Part shown: one piece after another, positions 1-21,272 of the stretch
Numbering within the stretch: the stretch's first letter is position 1
How the letters are laid out: each line of letters opens with the position of its first letter
Program-made: the position numbers and the translations under genes
Notes under the pieces: model-generated
What the model saw: only the letters and a program-made list of their open reading frames with translations
Databases searched by the model: none
Told to the model about the DNA's origin: nothing
Origin: Elysia chlorotica
Lineage: Eukaryota > Mollusca > Gastropoda > Plakobranchidae
Length of the DNA: 64,000 nucleotides
Assembly: GCA_003991915.1 (NCBI GenBank)
Contig: RQTK01000498.1
Location: 248,573 to 312,572, forward strand
Reading direction: 5' to 3'

Positions 1-189
1 CTCCCCCGCCCTTTATCTCTCCCCATCTCCCTCCCTTCCCCCCCCCCCTTTTTTTTCACCGTTCTCTCGCTCTTTTTTTCCCACACCATTGCTACTTCTC
101 TTGTGTATTATTTTTCGAGAGGTAGTGAAATCCAAACAAGTTTATGCCCCCCCCCCCTTCCATTTTTTTCCTCCTCTCACACCACACAG

Positions 190-301
190 AAAATGTCACG
201 TCCACCAGATGGAGACTCGGACTTCCCAAGTGACCCTACTGGACAACGTTACGACCTGCTACGCCATCAGCATCATGAACTACATCTGTGAGCGGTACAA
301 C
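190..301 (+). CDS. Internal exon of unrecognised gene A (exon n)
   Basis: A 112-nt exon between a CACAG acceptor (188-189) and a GTGAGT donor (302-307). One base completes the previous codon, then 37 codons are open and end in phase 0 with ICERYN. The reading is helix-like and cysteine-containing (VTLLDNVTTCYAISIMNYIC). It joins in phase with the exon at 1013. I do not recognise the family. The gene must extend upstream of the window. Splice sites and phase agreement are seen; that the gene is functional is inferred. Confidence 0.65.
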
Positions 302-344
302 GTGAGTCCTTTGCTGTTGTAAAGTTTCAGGATACATGTAGTTA

Positions 345-1012
345 AATCTAAAGTTTTGTATTGGTTACTAGCTAGAACATTAAAATTTTAACACATTGGA
401 ACAGTGACATTATGTACCCCCCTCTCCCAAATTTCTAAAAACAAGGCGGTGGGGTTCATCTAAAGTTCAGTATTGGTTACTATCTAAAACATTATAATTT
501 TAACACATTGGAACAGTGATATTATGCCCCCCCCCCAGGACTCCAAAAACAAGGCGGTGGATTTCATTCATCTAAAGTTTGTATTGGTTACTATCTAGAA
601 TATTGGGGGGCGCAAAAGGTACCGAGTTCGAATCTTGGCTGTTGCGTTCCCTACTGGTTGGGTCGGTGTCAGTATAATGTGACCAGCTGAGACAGGAGTC
701 ATGGTATCCCCGCCCTGTCTCGTGTGTCGCAGCACATAAAATTTTCAGACGTCCGTCTTGGGGCCCTTCCACAATATAGTCTATATAGTGCTGCTGTTGG
801 ACGTTAAACCAACCCAACAACCAACAACAACAACCATCTCGAACATTATAATTTTAACACATTAGAATAGTGATATTATGCTCCCTCCCCCTCCAAGGCG
901 GTGGAGTGAGTCTTTTACTCATCTGAAGTTTTGTATCGATTACTACAACACTTTGGAACAGTGATATTAACCCCCCCCCCCCCCTCTTCTCCCTTTCCTC
1001 CCCCTCTCACAG
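345..1012 (+). repeat. Tandem copies of intron 3' end plus exon start (acceptor-side repeat)
   Basis: A unit of about 107 bp (text like TATTGGTTACTATCTAGAA, then TTTTAACACATTGGAACAG, a C-rich tract, then the first bases of the next exon, AAAAACAAGGCGGTGG) occurs about four times. Exon-start copies lie at 434-453, 536-560, 889-903 and at the real exon 1013-1037. The copy at 535-537 keeps an intact CAG acceptor. One unit is interrupted by a SINE at 603-823. Confidence 0.8.
603..823 (+). mobile_element. tRNA-headed SINE, plus orientation
   Basis: Partial tRNA-like head with a B-box (GAGTTCGAATC near 624-634), then the family body (GGTTGGGTCGGTGTCAGTAT, TGGCAGCACATAAAAT-like, TATATAGTGCT, GGACGTTAAACCAAC) and an AAC-rich tail. 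It is inserted in one unit of the 107-bp repeat. Confidence 0.85.
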
Positions 1013-1177
1013 GACTCCAAAAACAAGGCGGTGGAGGGCCAGTCTCGAATCCCGAAGGGGCGACTCGTGGACCACCCCATCCATGGCAAGCTGCATCACA
1101 TGATCAAAATCTGCGACAGAAAGTTGTTTCAGCTGGAGAAAATAGCGACTGCACAAAGCTCAGATACACTCGTTTCT
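1013..1177 (+). CDS. Internal exon of unrecognised gene A (exon n+1)
   Basis: A 165-nt exon of exactly 55 codons, phase 0 at both ends, between CTCTCACAG (1011-1012) and GTAGGT (1178). It reads DSKNKAVEGQSRIPKGRLVD, then HPIHGKLHHMIKICDRKLFQ and LEKIATAQSSDTLVS. It is basic and probably helical and looks like conserved intracellular protein, but I cannot name it. The exon is flanked on both sides by tandem copies of its own ends. No downstream exon is evident before SETD6, so the 3' part may be far away, lost or unrecognised. Confidence 0.7.
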
Positions 1178-1985
1178 GTAGGTATTTTGGCTAGTCTGTT
1201 TGCAGGTTGGTTCGATTGTACATCATCAAGTTTGTAGGTTGGTTGGATAGTTGATTGTACGGTATCAAGTTTCTGCGACAGAAAGTTGTTTCAGCTGGAG
1301 AGAATAGTGACTGCACAAAGCTCAGATACACTTGTTTCTGTAGGTATTTGGGCTAGTTTGTTTGTAGGTTGGTTGGATAGTTGATTGTAAACCATCAAGT
1401 TTGTACGAGTGAAAGCTTTTCCAACTGTAGAGAACAGTGACTGCACAGAGCTCCGATACACTCGTTTCTGTAGGTATTTTGGGCTAGTCTGTTTGCAGGT
1501 TGGTTCGATTGTACATAATCAAGTTCGTAAGTTGGTTGGTTTGTACTTTACCAAGTTTGTAGGTTGGTTAAATAGTTGATTGAACACCATCACGTTTTTC
1601 GAGTGAAAGTTTTTTTCCAACTGGAGAGAACAGTGACTGCACAAAGCTCCGATACATGCATTTCTGTAGGTATTTGGGCTAGTTTGTTTGTAGGTTGGTT
1701 GGTTTGTACTTCATCAAGTCTGTAGGTTGGTTGGTTTGTACTTCATCAAGTTTGTAGGTTGGTTGGATTGTTCATTGTACACCATCAAGTTTCTGCGAGT
1801 GAAAGCGATTTCAACTGGAGAAAATAGCGACTGCACAAAGCTCCGATACACTCATTATTATCAAGTTTGTAGGTTGGTTGGATAGTTCATTGTGCCGTAT
1901 CAAGTTTCTGCGAGGGAAGGCTCTTCTAACTGGAGAGAAAAACGACTGCACAGAGCTCCAATACAATCACTTCTGTATTTGGGTC
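1104..1985 (+). repeat. Tandem copies of exon 3' end plus intron start (donor-side repeat)
   Basis: The last 65 nt or so of the 1013-1177 exon plus its donor and the following TTGGTTGGA-rich intron sequence recur in tandem. Copies begin near 1110 (real exon), 1272, 1402, 1592, 1792 and 1904, with spacing of about 110-200 bp. The core TGCACAAAGCTCCGATACA and the donor-like TTTCTGTAGGTATT are kept in most copies, with increasing decay. Later units have lost the reading frame. Confidence 0.85.
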
Positions 1986-2213
1986 GGGTTGTAAGCTGGT
2001 TGGTTGGTGGTTAAGTAATTGGATTTTACTTTTGGTTGGTCGTTAAGTAATTAGATTTTACTTTTGGTTGGTGGTTAAGTAATTGGATTTTACTTATACA
2101 ACATTCTTTTTACTCAGTGATCACACTCTGAGAGTGGAGACAGTGTGCCTCATTGGTCTTAGCAAGCTGTCCGCATTTGAAAATTTCTTACCAAAACTTG
2201 ATTGGATTGTATG

Positions 2214-2491
2214 ATGGGCAGGCTCTTTCATAAACTTCAGACAACTTGCGTTTTGCTTCCGACGCAGAAGGTCCAAGTTTGAGCCCTGGCGATTGCACTC
2301 CCTAGTATTGGTTGTGACCAGCTGAGAAGAAGTCATGGTATCCCGCCCTGTCTCGTGTGTGGCAGCACATAAAATGTCAGACGTCAGTCTTGGGGCCCGT
2401 CCACAATATAGCCTATATAGTGCTATGTTGGCGTTAAACCAACTCAACATCAACAACAATGATGGGCAGGCTCATGAACTTCAGACAACTT
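2214..2491 (+). mobile_element. SINE with long imperfect target-site duplication
   Basis: SINE body at about 2248-2456 (head with CTTCCGACGCAGAAGGT, the usual body, tail CCAACTCAACATCAAC). It is flanked by TGATGGGCAGGCTC...AACTTCAGACAACTT at both 2214-2248 and 2460-2491. This looks like a duplication of 30 or more bp, longer than the usual 7-20 bp, so a local duplication of the flank is an alternative. Confidence 0.8.
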
Positions 2492-2794
2492 ACAATTTTT
2501 ATTGATTAAAGTTTTCAGAAAAGATACTTGATGCTCAAGCTTCCTTTTGATAAGGCTGCATTTATGGTTGCTGTGCTTTGGTGGGCAGTGATAGAAAAAT
2601 TAAACATCACCTTTTTTCATGTCAGTGAATGATAACTGGTCACTGTTATAAAAAATTTCACATAATCGTCGAATTTCCCTATGGGATACTAAAGGATTAT
2701 CTTATCTTATCTATTTCATTCTAGTCAGGACAATTTATATTTGATGAACCCTCATACTGACACCAACTCAACCAGTACAGGGCAAAATCTAAAA

Positions 2795-2885
2795 AATATT
2801 TATACCTAATAGAGGATTTGAACCCGGGATCATCTGAATGAAAGGCCAGTGCTCTACCTTTTTAACTATCTCTTTCTCTCCTCCC
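2795..2885 (-). repeat. tRNA-like SINE head or tRNA pseudogene
   Basis: Read on the minus strand it has an A-box-like GGTAGAGCACTGG and a B-box CGGGTTCAAATCC about 30 nt apart. No full acceptor stem can be paired, so I do not call it a working tRNA. Confidence 0.5.
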
Positions 2886-2939
2886 CAGGATAACTGATGA
2901 AATCGCATTTCTTTTTCTGAGGAGGTAGGAGAACTTAAC

Positions 2940-3198
2940 GACTCCAGACCCAACTTGATGACAACAGTTACATGCCATACTGAATTCATGGAAATGAAAA
3001 TCTGACAGAAAGCGACAAAATTCTCATTGTTAGGAAATTTATCTCATTTTTACATATTTAATTTTAAAAGACTCCAGACCCAACTTGATGACAACAGCTA
3101 CACGCCATACTGAATTCATGGAAATGAAAATCTGACAGAAAGCGACAAAATTCTCATTGTTAGGAAATTTATCTCATTTTTACATATTTAATTTTAAA
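2940..3198. repeat. Tandem duplication, about 129 bp x 2
   Basis: The block starting ACTCCAGACCCAACTTGATG and ending TACATATTTAATTTTAAA is present twice in direct succession with only a few differences. It lies in intergenic DNA downstream of SETD6, and no function is visible. Confidence 0.9.
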
Positions 3199-3766
3199 TT
3201 TCATTTTAAAATTGTTTTAAAACAGAAAGCTCATACCTTAAGTTTTGGGAAATACATTTTTCTATTACAAAAAAAAATTGATTCCTATTGTTACTATTGA
3301 TTTATACCTATTTGATATTTCTTTGTTTTGTTTTATCTTCTTTAGTTCAAATAATTTTTTGTAACAATAATGTGTGTCTCGGGTAGAAGTTTGAATGATC
3401 AAAAATTAATGTGTACATAATTTTATAGCGTGAGATCGACAAATTTTGAGATGTGGACATCGGAAATTGTGCTCGAACATTCAGCAGATCACTCAAACAC
3501 TTACATCTCCTTTCAGGGGTGATGTCTATCATTACATCAACACTTGTAAGATGTGCTGCCCCAAAAATATCAGATGCTAAAGCAATGCAATGTGCCAGAT
3601 TTCTTTTCTTTAAACTGGTTGTTTAAAGAAAACTTACAACACACAAAGATAGGCATTGAATCATGTGATTTGAAAAAGGTTGTTATAAAATCACATGGTA
3701 TAATAGTTTTTACAAAACTGGAGAGAGAAAAAAAGTCAAATAATTATTTTAAAAGAGCACGCTGTT

Positions 3767-13543
<9,777 letters not shown>

Positions 13544-13559
13544 GTTGAGTTCAGTCACG

Positions 13560-14780
13560 GATCCTAGTTTCACTTTCTCTTTCTTTTGGAAGTGTCAATT
13601 GGTAGGCCTAATAACACGATGTTTTTTAGAAACAACATTAATAAGCATAGCAGGAAAAAAACAACTACGATGTGGCTAAATTACACGTAAACACCGTTAA
13701 CAAAAACTTTGAATCGCAGAAAATCTATTTTTTACTTAGTTATCTCAGTTATATTTGATGTCTAGTCTTTATTTTCTTTGCTTCTTTAAACACTGAGGCA
13801 TTTGGATTATCTCAACACCCTTAGTCCAAAAACAGAGTTGACTGTTAAGTCAAAGTTAGCAGTAATTCAAAACAAAGTGACCGCACTAAGGTGTTAATGT
13901 TCAATAAGTTGATTCTATCGCATTATTAGTACGTCATGTAGGCATACGTTTATTCTAATTTGCATAACCTGTTGGTAATTTTGTCCACTACTCCCAGTAC
14001 AGTTGTTTTATGGTTAATAAATGAATGTCTAACTAAAATCTATGAAGTGAGAATGGAATTGAAAGGTCTGGATAGCTTAGGCTCTTACTAGGACAAAATG
14101 TCAAAATATATGTACACACATTACCAGATGAACCATTATGTTACTGTAAGTTTGAACATGGTGACTTCTTTTTTACTGTTTGCCTCATATCTGTGGACTT
14201 TTAGTCTGGAATGCAGAGACACCTCTAAATATAGACCAAAAAGTGGCTAACATGATCGTCTCGAAATAATATAAATAAAACTAAGCGAAGTAAAGTATGT
14301 ACGTTTTATCTTGTCTGTAGGATTTCCACCGCGGTGCTAAAAAAATTGTTACCTTTCATTAAACATTGTTAATTGGTCATGTCAGTGCCAAAGTGGTCTA
14401 TGTGTTGTGTGTTACTGGTATGTGGGACATTCATTGAATGTTCCATAGCAAGTAATTTTTTTTAAATACATACTATACAAAATCGAACACATAATTTAAT
14501 CCGGGATCTACTGCTTTTTTTTTTTTTGCACGTCATGGATGTAGGCCTGAACAATTCCAAATATTTTCAAAATAGAACAAGAAAACATGGTATGAATTTT
14601 AAAACGCTTTTAAGCATGTTATTTTGCAAAAAGAATATATTTCTTTATAGCCCTATTTTGTTTGCGTGTCTCTATCGCCAATTTACGTTCGTGATCTTAG
14701 CCACTAAATTTATAATCACTTCGTTTTTATGCGTGGAGAAAACGTATGTGAAATATTCCACAGGCGTGGAAATCGTGCGA
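13560..14780. other. Intergenic, no gene seen
   Basis: Upstream of SETD6. AT-rich; no splice-bounded open frame, CpG-rich stretch or recognised repeat. It should contain the SETD6 promoter, but no element can be assigned by eye. Confidence 0.5.
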
Positions 14781-14791
14781 TTCGTCTTTTT

Positions 14792-15008
14792 ATGTTGTTG
14801 TTGTTGTTGTTGTTGTTGATTCTATGATTTAATTTTCTAATTCCTAAAAAATAATCCTGTTATTTCCCAGATTCATCGAGAACCAATTTCGAGAATGTAT
14901 CACAAAGATATCCTTTTGCTATTTAAATTCTTGTGCATGCATTCTTGCGAGCTGTTTTTAGTTGCACACCTCCCGCTCTAGACGCTTCCGCATTTGCTGT
15001 TGTTGTTT

Positions 15009-15040
<32 letters not shown>

Positions 15041-15183
15041 GATGTGGTTTTTGTTGCTATTGTTGCTGCTGCTGCTGCTGTTGTTGTTGTTTTTCTTCTT
15101 ATTCTTTTTCTTCTTCTTCTTCTTCTTCTTCTTCTTCTTCTTCTTCTTCTTCTTCTTCTTCTTCTTCTTCTTCTTCTTCTTCT
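14792..15183. repeat. Trinucleotide array (TTG)n/(CTG)n/(TTC)n
   Basis: TTG units at 14792-14818 and 14995-15060, CTG near 15067-15080, then about 25 TTC units to 15182. Open frames here are only repeat translation. Confidence 0.95.
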
Positions 15184-15374
15184 AATTTTTAGTTGAACAC
15201 TTCACTCTCTAGACGCCTCCGCATGTTTCTCTATTTGTTGCTGGTAGTGTCGATGTCATTATAACTTGATCAAACCAGTCCTGGGTATCCCGCTTTGGGA
15301 TCCTCTCGCCTAAAAAGATCTTTCGAAAGATCTAGGGGACGTTCAAGTAGGAGTTTTTTTTTTTTACTTATGAT

Positions 15375-15640
15375 CAGAGAGATCTGACTCATGTGGTAGA
15401 GCGTTGGTCTCCCAAATGAAAGGTCCTCGATTTAAAACCCACCATCGAGTAGAATTAATTATCATAGTCAGGTTATTCTGATTTCTCTCCCCTCCCCCGA
15501 TGGTTGTGTTGGTGTTAGTATACTGTTACCGGTGGAGAAAGGAGTCCTGGTATCCCCGTAGTGTCTCCGTGAGGCAGCACGCAAAATTGTCATGCGTTCG
15601 TTGACTTTGGACGTTAGGAAACACCCCCTCCCCCCTAATC
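15375..15640 (+). mobile_element. Degraded tRNA-headed SINE
   Basis: Head with CTCATGTGGTAGAGCGTTGG and a decayed B-box, then GGAGTCCTGGTATCCCCG, GGCAGCACGCAAAATTGTCA and GGACGTTAGG. Confidence 0.7.
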
Positions 15641-16189
15641 TCTATTTCAAGACCCCAAAGTTCCACCAAGACGGTAATCACCCCCACCCCCTTTCTTTTA
15701 CCCCCAACACACACACGCACTCTGTTCACAGATAGGTGCGTTGTTCCACAAAAGGAATATCCTATAATTACATGCTTTGGCGAGATCGAGTGGTATAATC
15801 CGGCCACTTATGCATGGGGTTTCTCCTAAGCGTACATAACTGGGACATGTGACCTCTCAGAGTTTCTCCTATCGCCCATTAATCTGAGAGTCGATCGAAG
15901 ATATTTACTTATTTAACGTCTTCCCTTTCGGCCATGCGGAAAATGCTTTACCTCTTCAGCCCCTAACCCAACCTCAATCCCGAAAAAAAAAATTACAACA
16001 CTCTATGACAATATAAGTTAAGCTAATGTATAATTTTAGAACTATGTATAGTTTTACGGTTTTACCTTATTTGCACTGCCAACGAACAAAACATGTAATT
16101 GTAGAAAATGAAGTTTTTATGCTTTTTGCAGCGATAACGAATAACACTTTTACATGTAGTTTTACCGATATAGTTTGAATCCAGTTTAC

Positions 16190-16390
16190 ACCGATACAAA
16201 TTTCGCTCCCCACTGGTTGGGTCAATGTCAGTTTACTGTGACCGGCTGGGAGTCATGGTATCCCCGCCCTGTCTCATAAGCACATACAAATTTTCAGACG
16301 TAAGTCTTGGGGCCCGTCCACAATATCCACAATATAGCCTATATAGTGCTGATGTTGAACGTTAAACCAACTCAACTCAACTCAACACCG
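16190..16390 (+). mobile_element. SINE body, plus orientation, 5' truncated
   Basis: CCACTGGTTGGGTCAATGTC, GTCATGGTATCCCCGCCCTG, CTTGGGGCCCGTCCACAATA, then the (CAACT)n tail. Confidence 0.85.
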
Positions 16391-16706
16391 ATAACGAATA
16401 AACCTTGTACATGTAGTTGAACCAATTCAACTTCGACCCAGTTAACAATGCTAACGAATGAAGCTTTACCAATATATATCCTATAATTTTATTTGTTATA
16501 GCCAAACTCCTGTTGTGGTGTCACTCGCTACTAAGTCGACTTCAGTGTAGCATTGTCTGGGAACCTTATAAAAACCTGTTAAAGACAAGATTAGACAGAT
16601 GTTTACACTTTTATTTTCCAATATGAGAAATTAAGTTGCGTATACCAACAACAACAGTAGTTAGGTTAATCACATAAAACAATTATAAAATCATAACGCA
16701 AATCAT

Positions 16707-16709
<3 letters not shown>

Positions 16710-16760
<51 letters not shown>
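16710..16760. repeat. (CT)n microsatellite
   Basis: About 25 CT units. Confidence 0.95.
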
Positions 16761-16763
<3 letters not shown>

Positions 16764-16784
16764 AGTATCATAGTTGGTTTCTCC

Positions 16785-17028
16785 CAAACCATAATATTAT
16801 AATAATATTTAACTATGATAATCCTTCACATGGACCTTTAAACTACTGTATATACCCTTCAATTTTAACCAATCTTTTATGCACAATTGTTATGCTTTTA
16901 CTATTCAGAGAGATAAAGGAGTCACCGTTGCTACTAGTATAATGAATTAACTTTCCTAGGACATCATGGGCACAACATAGCCGTCACCGTGCTGACGTAC
17001 CGTGAAAACATTCTCACTCACTCACTCA
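16785..17028. repeat. Dispersed repeat, copy 1 of 2
   Basis: About 240 bp, homologous to 56744-56986: shared blocks include ACCGTTGCTACTAGTATAAT and ACATCATGGGCACAAC. Both copies end in a short CTCA-type tandem tail, which suggests a non-LTR or SINE-like element. Family not recognised. Confidence 0.8.
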
Positions 17029-17099
17029 CTCTCCCAATCCTCAATTCTAGGATGTCTCTATTGCCGTGAACTTAAAGGTTCGAAGGTCTGATCTTGCCA

Positions 17100-17760
17100 T
17101 CACAAGTTTCAAGATACCGGTTTGTCGTTAACAGGTGTAGGACACTGTAATTGCCATTAACAGGTCTAGGGTATTGTTATAGCCACTAGGACACTAGTGA
17201 TGTAATTAGTAGATATTGCAGTTAACAGTGCTTATATTTTAAAGATACTCACAGTAACAATAGCAGTTCTAAAAGTTTAATATGAATTTGGTATTGTCGT
17301 CACAGTTTTACTAGTTGAAGGGTACTGCTAGTGCCGCGTATAGTTCTAGGAAGTTGCCTTCAGCATTTCTGAGATAGGACACTAGTGATGTAATTAGGAG
17401 ATATTGCAGTTAACAGTGCTGATATTTTAAAGATACTGGCAGTAACACTAGCAGTTCTAAAAGTTATAAAATATGAAATTGGTATTGCCGTTACAGTTTT
17501 ACGAGTTCTAGGGTACTGCTAGTGCTGCTCACAGTTCTAGAATATTTCCTCTAGCATTTCTGAGATAGGTGAATTGCATCCGGTATCCAGCAGTTCTAAT
17601 AGTTCTAGAAAACTGCTATTGTTGATAATATTTTCATGACTTCTATTGTCGTTAACTACTTAACAGTTCTAGAATACTGGTATTGGCGTTCACAGCTCTA
17701 GGATACTGGCATTGCCGTAATAAGTTCTAGAATGATGGTATTGTCGTTACCAGGTCTATA
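17100..17760. repeat. Degenerate tandem repeats 3' of the ankyrin gene
   Basis: Units built from ATTGCCGTTAACAGxTCTAG. A clear 188-bp direct repeat has copies at 17190-17377 and 17378-17571 (both start GACACTAGTGATGTAATTAG). The same GCCGTTA/TCTAGxATA vocabulary runs up to the ankyrin stop codon. Confidence 0.8.
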
Positions 17761-17764
17761 ATTT

Positions 17765-18946
17765 CTATGACACTGCACTTGCCGTTATGAGTTCGAGAAT
17801 AGCGGTGTTGTCGTTAGCACTAGCGAACATGGCGGCAGAGACCCCATCGCTGGTAACGAGTCTAAAGTCTGCATGGCTCCTTAGCAACAAACCAACCGTC
17901 TCCGTGTGCCCATTTTGGGAGGCAAACATAAGGGCCGTAACCCCGTCGTGAGTTGCTTTGTCCACCAGGGCTCCCCGCGCCAGAAGTAAAGCTACCACAG
18001 TTGAATGCCCATTCTCGGCTGCAATGTGAAGAGCCGTAACTCCGGAGTCGTCTGCTGCATCTACTTTGGCCCCGTTTTCTAAAAGAAAAGTCACAACGTT
18101 GTTATGGCCGTTTCTCGAGGCAGCCATTAACGCCGTACAGCCGTCGCTGTCCGCTTTGTTCAAGTCTGCGCCGCTTGTGGCCAATAAATCCAGTACTTTG
18201 AGATGACCCTCTTGGCTGGCAAACATGGCGGGCGTGACTCCGAATCTGTTGGGCCGGTCCACATCGGCGCCATGTTTGATGAGGAGTTTGGCCGTGCTGG
18301 AATGACCCGTCTGAGCGACGCTGTTTATGGCAGTCACCCCATCGTTGTCTGCCATGTTTGGATCAGCATCACACAGCAGCAGAGAGCAGGCGATGCGACT
18401 GTGCCCTCTCTGGGAAGCGAACATCAGAGCCGATACACCCTCGGAGTTTACGAGGTTTGTGTTCGCCCCGTATTGAAGGAGCATCTCTACGACTTGAAGG
18501 TGACCGTCAGCACAGGCGATCATGAGAGCGGTCATCCCTTCAGTGTCCACATAGTCAACCCTGGCGTCTTGAGCCAGGAGATGACCAACGGTCTCACTAT
18601 GCCCGTGTTTAGAAGCCAGCATCAGTGCCGTCCACCCGCCGGAAGTGACGTAATCGACCCTCACGCCGTGGCGCAGCAGGACCTTAACGACCTGGACATG
18701 GCCGCCATCTGCCGCCGCCATCAGAGCCGTCCAGCCATCCTTAGTCACGTCGTCTGCTCGGGCCCCGTGTTGGAGCAACACGCCGACAAGTTCCGGGCGA
18801 TCTTCGATGGCTGCCAGCATGAGAGGCGTCACACCGTCCTCGTTGGCGAACGCGCAGGCTTTGCTATCTCCCCGCAAGAAGAGTTCTAGTTCCTTCACGG
18901 AGCCGTTAGCTGCCAGCTGCAGGACTTCATGCTCCGATTTTGCCAT
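17765..18946 (-). CDS. Ankyrin-repeat protein, single large coding exon
   Basis: 393 residues from ATG 18944-18946 (context GCAGCCATGG) to TAG at 17765. It is almost entirely about twelve 33-residue ankyrin repeats with the usual DGxTALMxAxxxGHxxVVxxLL pattern (for example WTALMAAADGGHVQVVKVLL); no kinase, death, SOCS or membrane segment is visible. The frame remains open upstream to an acceptor at 19030-19031, so the start could lie in an earlier exon; the internal ATG is preferred for its context. The family provides protein-binding scaffolds; the partner is unknown. The gene is GC-richer than its surroundings, and the coding part is intronless. Confidence 0.9.
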   Translation of the reverse strand: MAKSEHEVLQLAANGSVKELELFLRGDSKACAFANEDGVTPLMLAAIEDRPELVGVLLQHGARADDVTKDGWTALMAAADGGHVQVVKVLLRHGVRVDYVTSGGWTALMLASKHGHSETVGHLLAQDARVDYVDTEGMTALMIACADGHLQVVEMLLQYGANTNLVNSEGVSALMFASQRGHSRIACSLLLCDADPNMADNDGVTAINSVAQTGHSSTAKLLIKHGADVDRPNRFGVTPAMFASQEGHLKVLDLLATSGADLNKADSDGCTALMAASRNGHNNVVTFLLENGAKVDAADDSGVTALHIAAENGHSTVVALLLARGALVDKATHDGVTALMFASQNGHTETVGLLLRSHADFRLVTSDGVSAAMFASANDNTAILELITASAVS

Positions 18947-19029
18947 GGCTGCGGAAAGTCTCAGTAAAAAAACGTCCCGATTTAGTTTACGTGCTTGGGT
19001 TTCTTGAAGAGTCACTCTCAAATGTGTAT
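18947..19029 (-). other. 5' part of ankyrin exon (UTR or extra coding)
   Basis: Runs from acceptor TCTCCTTGGCAG (AG at 19030-19031) to the preferred ATG. Open in frame (ETQARKLNRDVFLLRLSAA), so an N-terminal extension is possible. Confidence 0.55.
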
Positions 19030-19179
19030 CTGCCAAGGAGAAAAGACTAAATTAAAGAAAATCTGGTTTTGGGATATGAAACATATTACTTTTATTAGGT
19101 TGGTTTTCTCAGTTCTTGAGTCTTAAATGGTTGAGTTAAAAAAATTGTATTATCTATTAATGTATAAAAAAATATAGTG

Positions 19180-19235
19180 CAATAACACCACCACCACTAC
19201 CACCACCACCACCAACAGCAACAACAACAACAACA
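19180..19235. repeat. (CAC)n/(CAA)n microsatellite
   Basis: Short trinucleotide array between the ankyrin exon and the large minisatellite. Confidence 0.9.
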
Positions 19236-19429
19236 CAACTCCTAAGGATAAAACAGCTACAAAAACCCTCAAAAAACAAATACCGAAAAAAAAGTCCGTT
19301 AGGACATAACACCAAAAAGAAAAAGTTTTTTTAAAAAAATACACATTTATCAATGTTTATGCCTACTCACCTATCACTGTTTGCGTGTCTACTCACATAA
19401 ATTATAACTGTGTATCACTTTGTATGTCT

Positions 19430-21204
19430 ACTTAATACCACTGTGGATCACTTTATGTGTCTACTTACCTATCACTGTGGATCATTTTGTATGTCTACTT
19501 ACCTATCACTGTGGATCACTTTGTATGTCTACTTACCTATCACTGTGGATCACTTTGTGTGTCTACTCAAATATCACTATGGATCACTTTGTGTGTCTAC
19601 TCACCTATCACTGTGGATCACTTTGTGTGTCTACTCACCTATCACTATGGATCACTTTGTATGTCTACTTACCTATCACTGTGGGTCACTCTGTATGCCT
19701 ACTCACCTATCACTGTGGATCACTTTGTATGTCTACTTACATATCGCTGAGGATCACTGTGTATGTCTACTTACCTATCACTGTGGATCACTTTGTGTGT
19801 ATACTCACCTATCACTGTGGATCACTGTGTATGTCTACTCACCTATCAATGTGGATCACTTTGTGTGTCTGCTTACCTATCACTCTGGATCACTCTGTAT
19901 GTCTATTCCTCTATCAGTGTGGATCACTTTGTGTTTATCCACCTATCACCGTGGATCACTCTGTATGTCTACTTACCTATCACTGCGGATCATTTTGTGT
20001 GTCTACTCACCTATCACTGTGGATCACTTTGTATGTCTGCTCACCTATCAATGTGGATCACTTTGTGTGTCTACTCACCTATCACTGTGGATCACTTTGT
20101 ATGTCTACTCACCTATCACTGTGGATCACTTTGTATGTATACTCACCTATTACTGTGGATCACTTTGTGTGTCTACTCACCTATCACTGTGGATCACTGT
20201 GTATGTCTACTCACCTATCAATGTGGATCACTTTGTGTGTCTACTCACCTATCACTGTGGATCACTTTGTATGTCCACTCACCTATCACTGTGAATCACT
20301 TTGTATGTACACTCACCTATCACTGTGGAAGGCTTTGTGTGTCTACTCACCTATCACTGTGGGTCACTTTGTATGTATACTCACCTATCACTGTGGAAGG
20401 CTTTGTGTGTCTACTCACCTATCACCGTGGAAGGCTTTGTGTGTCTACTCACCTATCACTGTGGATCACTTTGTATGTCTTCTTACCTATCATTGTGGAT
20501 CACTTTGTATGTCTGCTCATCCATCAATGTGGATCACTTTGTATGTCTACTTACATATCACTGTTGATCACTTTCTATCTCATATATCACTATGGATCAC
20601 TTTGTATGTCTACTTACCTATCACTGTGGATCACTTTATCAGTATGGATCACTTTGTATGTCTACTCACCTATCACTGTGGATCACTTTGTATGTCTACT
20701 TACCTATTACTGTGGATCACTTTATATGTCTACTTACCTATCACTGTGGATCACTTTGAATGTCTACTTAGCTATCACTGTGGATCACTTTGTATGTCTG
20801 CATACCTATCACCGTGGATCACTTTGTAAGTCTACTCACTTACCTATCACTGTGGATCACTTTGTATGTCTGCATACCTATCACGGTGGATCAGTTTGTA
20901 TGTCTCTTTACCTATCACTATGGATCACTTTGTATGTCTACTTACCTATCACTGTGGATCACTTTGTATGTTTTCTTACCTATCACCGTGGATCAATGTG
21001 TTACCTATCACTGTGGATCACTTTGTATGTCTACTGGCCTATTACTGTGTATCACTTTGTATGTCTACTTACCTATTACTGTGGATCACTTTGTATGTTT
21101 ATTTACCTATTACTGTGGATCACTTTGTATGTCTACTTACCTATTACTGTGTATCACTTTGTATGTCTACTTACCTGTTACTGTGGATCACTTTGTATGT
21201 CTAC

Positions 21205-21272
<68 letters not shown>

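Noticed and set aside
14933..15196. Hydrophobic poly-Val/poly-Leu ORF resembling a membrane protein
   Set aside because: Pure TTG/CTG/TTC triplet repeat.
18203..18889. 228-codon plus-strand ORF
   Set aside because: Antisense shadow of the ankyrin exon, which has the clear repeat pattern.
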